Below are positions 7,563 through 9,036 of a stretch of DNA of 9,036 nucleotides, piece after piece. The notes beneath the pieces are model-generated. The model searched no databases, was not told the DNA's origin, and was given only the letters and a program-made list of their open reading frames with translations. The DNA is from Fidelibacterota bacterium (GTDB lineage Bacteria > Fidelibacterota > Marinisomatia > Marinisomatales > J089): NCBI GenBank assembly GCA_003695105.1, contig RFIZ01000279.1:1-9036 (forward strand), in the 5' to 3' direction. Position numbers and translations under genes: made by a program. Within the stretch, counting starts at the first letter, position 1, and each line of letters starts with the position of its first letter.

Positions 7563-7967
7563 TCACGAAGGAGACACCAGATTGAGTTTTTCGAACATGT
7601 CTTTCAATTGTTTGAAGGAAATCGGCTTTCCCATATATTCATTGAAGCCCTGATCGTTGACATAGTCCCGCAACTCGGAATAGTTATAGGCCGTTACGGC
7701 AATTATGGGAGTTTTCTTGAACTCGTCCTTCCCCCGCAATTCCTCCATCAGAGTGATGCCCGACATGCCGGGACCCAGGGCGATATCCAGGAGCATCACC
7801 TCCGCCTGATCCGTTCCCAGCAGTTCCAGCGCTTCCTCGGCATCCCGGGCGGCAATCATATTCACACCCAGTTTGTCCAGCATGAGCTGCAGGAGTTTCA
7901 GGTTCAGTGGATCGTCCTCCACGACCAGAACTTTAACCGGTTGTTTTGCAGGTGTCATCCTATCCAT
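7563..7967 (-). CDS. Stand-alone receiver-domain response regulator
   Basis: This 134-residue protein is a single CheY-like receiver domain with no output domain. All key residues are visible: the acidic pair Asp18-Asp19 (VLVVEDDP), the phospho-accepting Asp61 (VMLLDIALGPGMSG), Thr92 in IIAVTAY, the aromatic switch residue Tyr111 and Lys114-Pro115 (YMGKPI). It should take phosphate from one or both neighbouring kinases and pass it on or act by protein contact, as Spo0F-, DivK- or CheY-like proteins do. The form VEDDPLNLKLL, followed by a loop insert at GPGMSG, is common in receivers of phosphorelays. The start chosen is the first ATG, 7 nt after the upstream kinase stop, with only a weak Shine-Dalgarno sequence. 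A second Met three codons later has GGATAGG too close to serve well. The tight spacing suggests coupling to the upstream kinase. Confidence 0.93.
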   Translation of the reverse strand: MDRMTPAKQPVKVLVVEDDPLNLKLLQLMLDKLGVNMIAARDAEEALELLGTDQAEVMLLDIALGPGMSGITLMEELRGKDEFKKTPIIAVTAYNYSELRDYVNDQGFNEYMGKPISFKQLKDMFEKLNLVSPS

Positions 7968-7974
7968 AAGATAC

Positions 7975-9036
7975 TCACTTTACAGGTAGAGTTACATAAA
8001 ATATATTTCCTTTGGGAGAGTTGGGACGCACGCCCACTTCCCCGTTATGCACTTCGGCAATCCGTTTCACGATGGCCAGGCCCAGGCCGCGCCCTTTCTT
8101 TTTTCCGCCCTCCAGACGAACTCCCCGGGTGAAAATCGATTGCAACTGATCTCCGGGGATCGTCGTACCAAAGTCCCGGACTTCCACGGTGACGGAGTGA
8201 GGTTCCCGGACACCCACAATCTGTATTCGTTTACCATGGGCGGCATATTTGATGGCATTGCTGAGGTAATTTTTGAAAATTTCGGATACCAGTCGGTTGG
8301 CCTGGATCTCCAGGGAATCCGGCAAATCCACATCCACCTCCAGACCGTTCCGTTTCAGTTCCGGACCGAAGTCCTGGACGATGCGGGGAATCAGCTGCGC
8401 CAGGTCCAGCGATTCCTTCTGGATGTCCTCGCCGAAAGCGACCCGTGACAGGGACGTGGCGTTTTCGATCACCGACAGTAAATCTTCCGAACTGGTTTTC
8501 AACAATTGAAGCGCTTCCGAATCCGGATCTTCCTGAACCATCAAATCGGTCATACTGAAAATGACCCCGGCCGGATTGCGGAGATCGTGGCTGATTACAT
8601 CCAGCAGGGTTTCCTTCATGTCATTCATGGCAGACAATTCATTGGCCAATGTCCGGAACCGGGCCTCCGACGCCTGCAGGTCCTCCTGATATCGCACCCG
8701 GTCGGTGATATCGGAATATATGGCGTAAATGGCCGGATCTTCATCGCCGAACTGGATGGGGAAGGCCAGAATGGAAACATGGATCTCGGACCCGTCCTTT
8801 CGCTTCCGCACGGTTTCCGTGCGGACGACCTCATCTTTGAACACGCGTTCCGAGTAACGGGTAGATTCTTCCTTCAACCGATCCGGGACAATATGATAGG
8901 CCAGTTTTTTCCCCACCAGTTCCTCCCGGGTATACTGGAATAAGTCTTCGAATCCTTTGTTGATATTGAGAATCTCATCCTGTTTATTCAGGATCACGAT
9001 TCCCTGGGGTGAATTGTTAAACAACTGTTGAAAGTA
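7975..9036 (-). CDS. PAS-domain sensor histidine kinase, N-terminus beyond window
   Basis: The frame stays open to the right edge, so the true start is outside; the TTG at 9024 is an internal Leu codon in a PAS motif (FQQLFNNSPQGIVIL), not a start. The visible 353 residues contain one PAS domain (roughly the first 115) ending YAIYSDITDR, a short helical linker, and a HisKA domain whose phospho-accepting His (codon 8589-8587) lies in LLDVISHDLRNPAG. The HATPase domain has N-box KNYLSNAIKYA, F-region LQSIFTRG and G2 box GRGLGLAIVKRI. The G1 box reads DFGTTIP where DxGxG is usual, so the second glycine is replaced by Thr. The D and N after the His (HDLRN) fit the general pattern for kinase and phosphatase activity. 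No membrane segment is seen in this portion, but more PAS domains or membrane helices could lie upstream. The receiver gene begins 7 nt after its stop. Confidence 0.92.
   Translation of the reverse strand, partial: YFQQLFNNSPQGIVILNKQDEILNINKGFEDLFQYTREELVGKKLAYHIVPDRLKEESTRYSERVFKDEVVRTETVRKRKDGSEIHVSILAFPIQFGDEDPAIYAIYSDITDRVRYQEDLQASEARFRTLANELSAMNDMKETLLDVISHDLRNPAGVIFSMTDLMVQEDPDSEALQLLKTSSEDLLSVIENATSLSRVAFGEDIQKESLDLAQLIPRIVQDFGPELKRNGLEVDVDLPDSLEIQANRLVSEIFKNYLSNAIKYAAHGKRIQIVGVREPHSVTVEVRDFGTTIPGDQLQSIFTRGVRLEGGKKKGRGLGLAIVKRIAEVHNGEVGVRPNSPKGNIFYVTLPVK

Noticed and set aside
9022..9024. TTG as the start codon of the first histidine kinase
   Set aside because: The frame remains open to the window edge and the preceding residues (YFQQ) complete a normal PAS N-terminal motif, so the gene begins outside the window.

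Overview
The window is a compact, protein-coding stretch from a Gram-negative bacterium. All eight genes lie on the minus strand, so transcription runs from high to low coordinates. The diderm assignment rests on an outer-membrane TolC-type channel, a lipoprotein periplasmic adaptor and an RND inner-membrane pump. Base composition looks moderately GC-rich by eye. Codons TTA, CTA and TCA are clearly avoided. I cannot name the species or phylum from this alone.

Region A (about 9036-6396) is a signalling module: a PAS-containing histidine kinase cut by the window edge, a stand-alone receiver-domain response regulator 7 nt behind it, and after a 63-nt gap a second, soluble PAS histidine kinase. 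No DNA-binding output domain is visible, so the receiver probably works through a phosphorelay or protein contacts.

Region B (6395-6329) is the only real regulatory gap, 67 bp. It holds two copies of the core ACTG-NN-CAGT 19 bp apart. They overlap a plausible sigma-70-type promoter that would drive the next gene, a TetR-family repressor. This is the expected layout for an autorepressed efflux operon.

Region C (6328-1) is that operon: tetR-like repressor, TolC-type outer-membrane factor, membrane-fusion lipoprotein, RND (HAE1/AcrB-like) permease, and the first 37 codons of a further gene encoding a membrane-anchored protein. Junctions are 8-nt overlap, 8-nt gap, 7-nt gap and a 4-nt ATGA overlap, so these five genes are almost certainly co-transcribed and translationally linked. 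Together the three structural genes encode a complete tripartite pump carrying a substrate from the inner membrane or periplasm across the outer membrane, with the repressor likely sensing a ligand. The substrate cannot be read from the sequence.

Nothing here clearly amounts to a new biological system. The points most worth a second look are the paired operator, the unknown gene coupled to the pump, non-AcrB residues in the pump's proton relay, an altered ATP-binding loop in the first kinase, and the kinase-receiver-kinase arrangement. No RNA genes, mobile elements, CRISPR arrays or clear terminators were seen.
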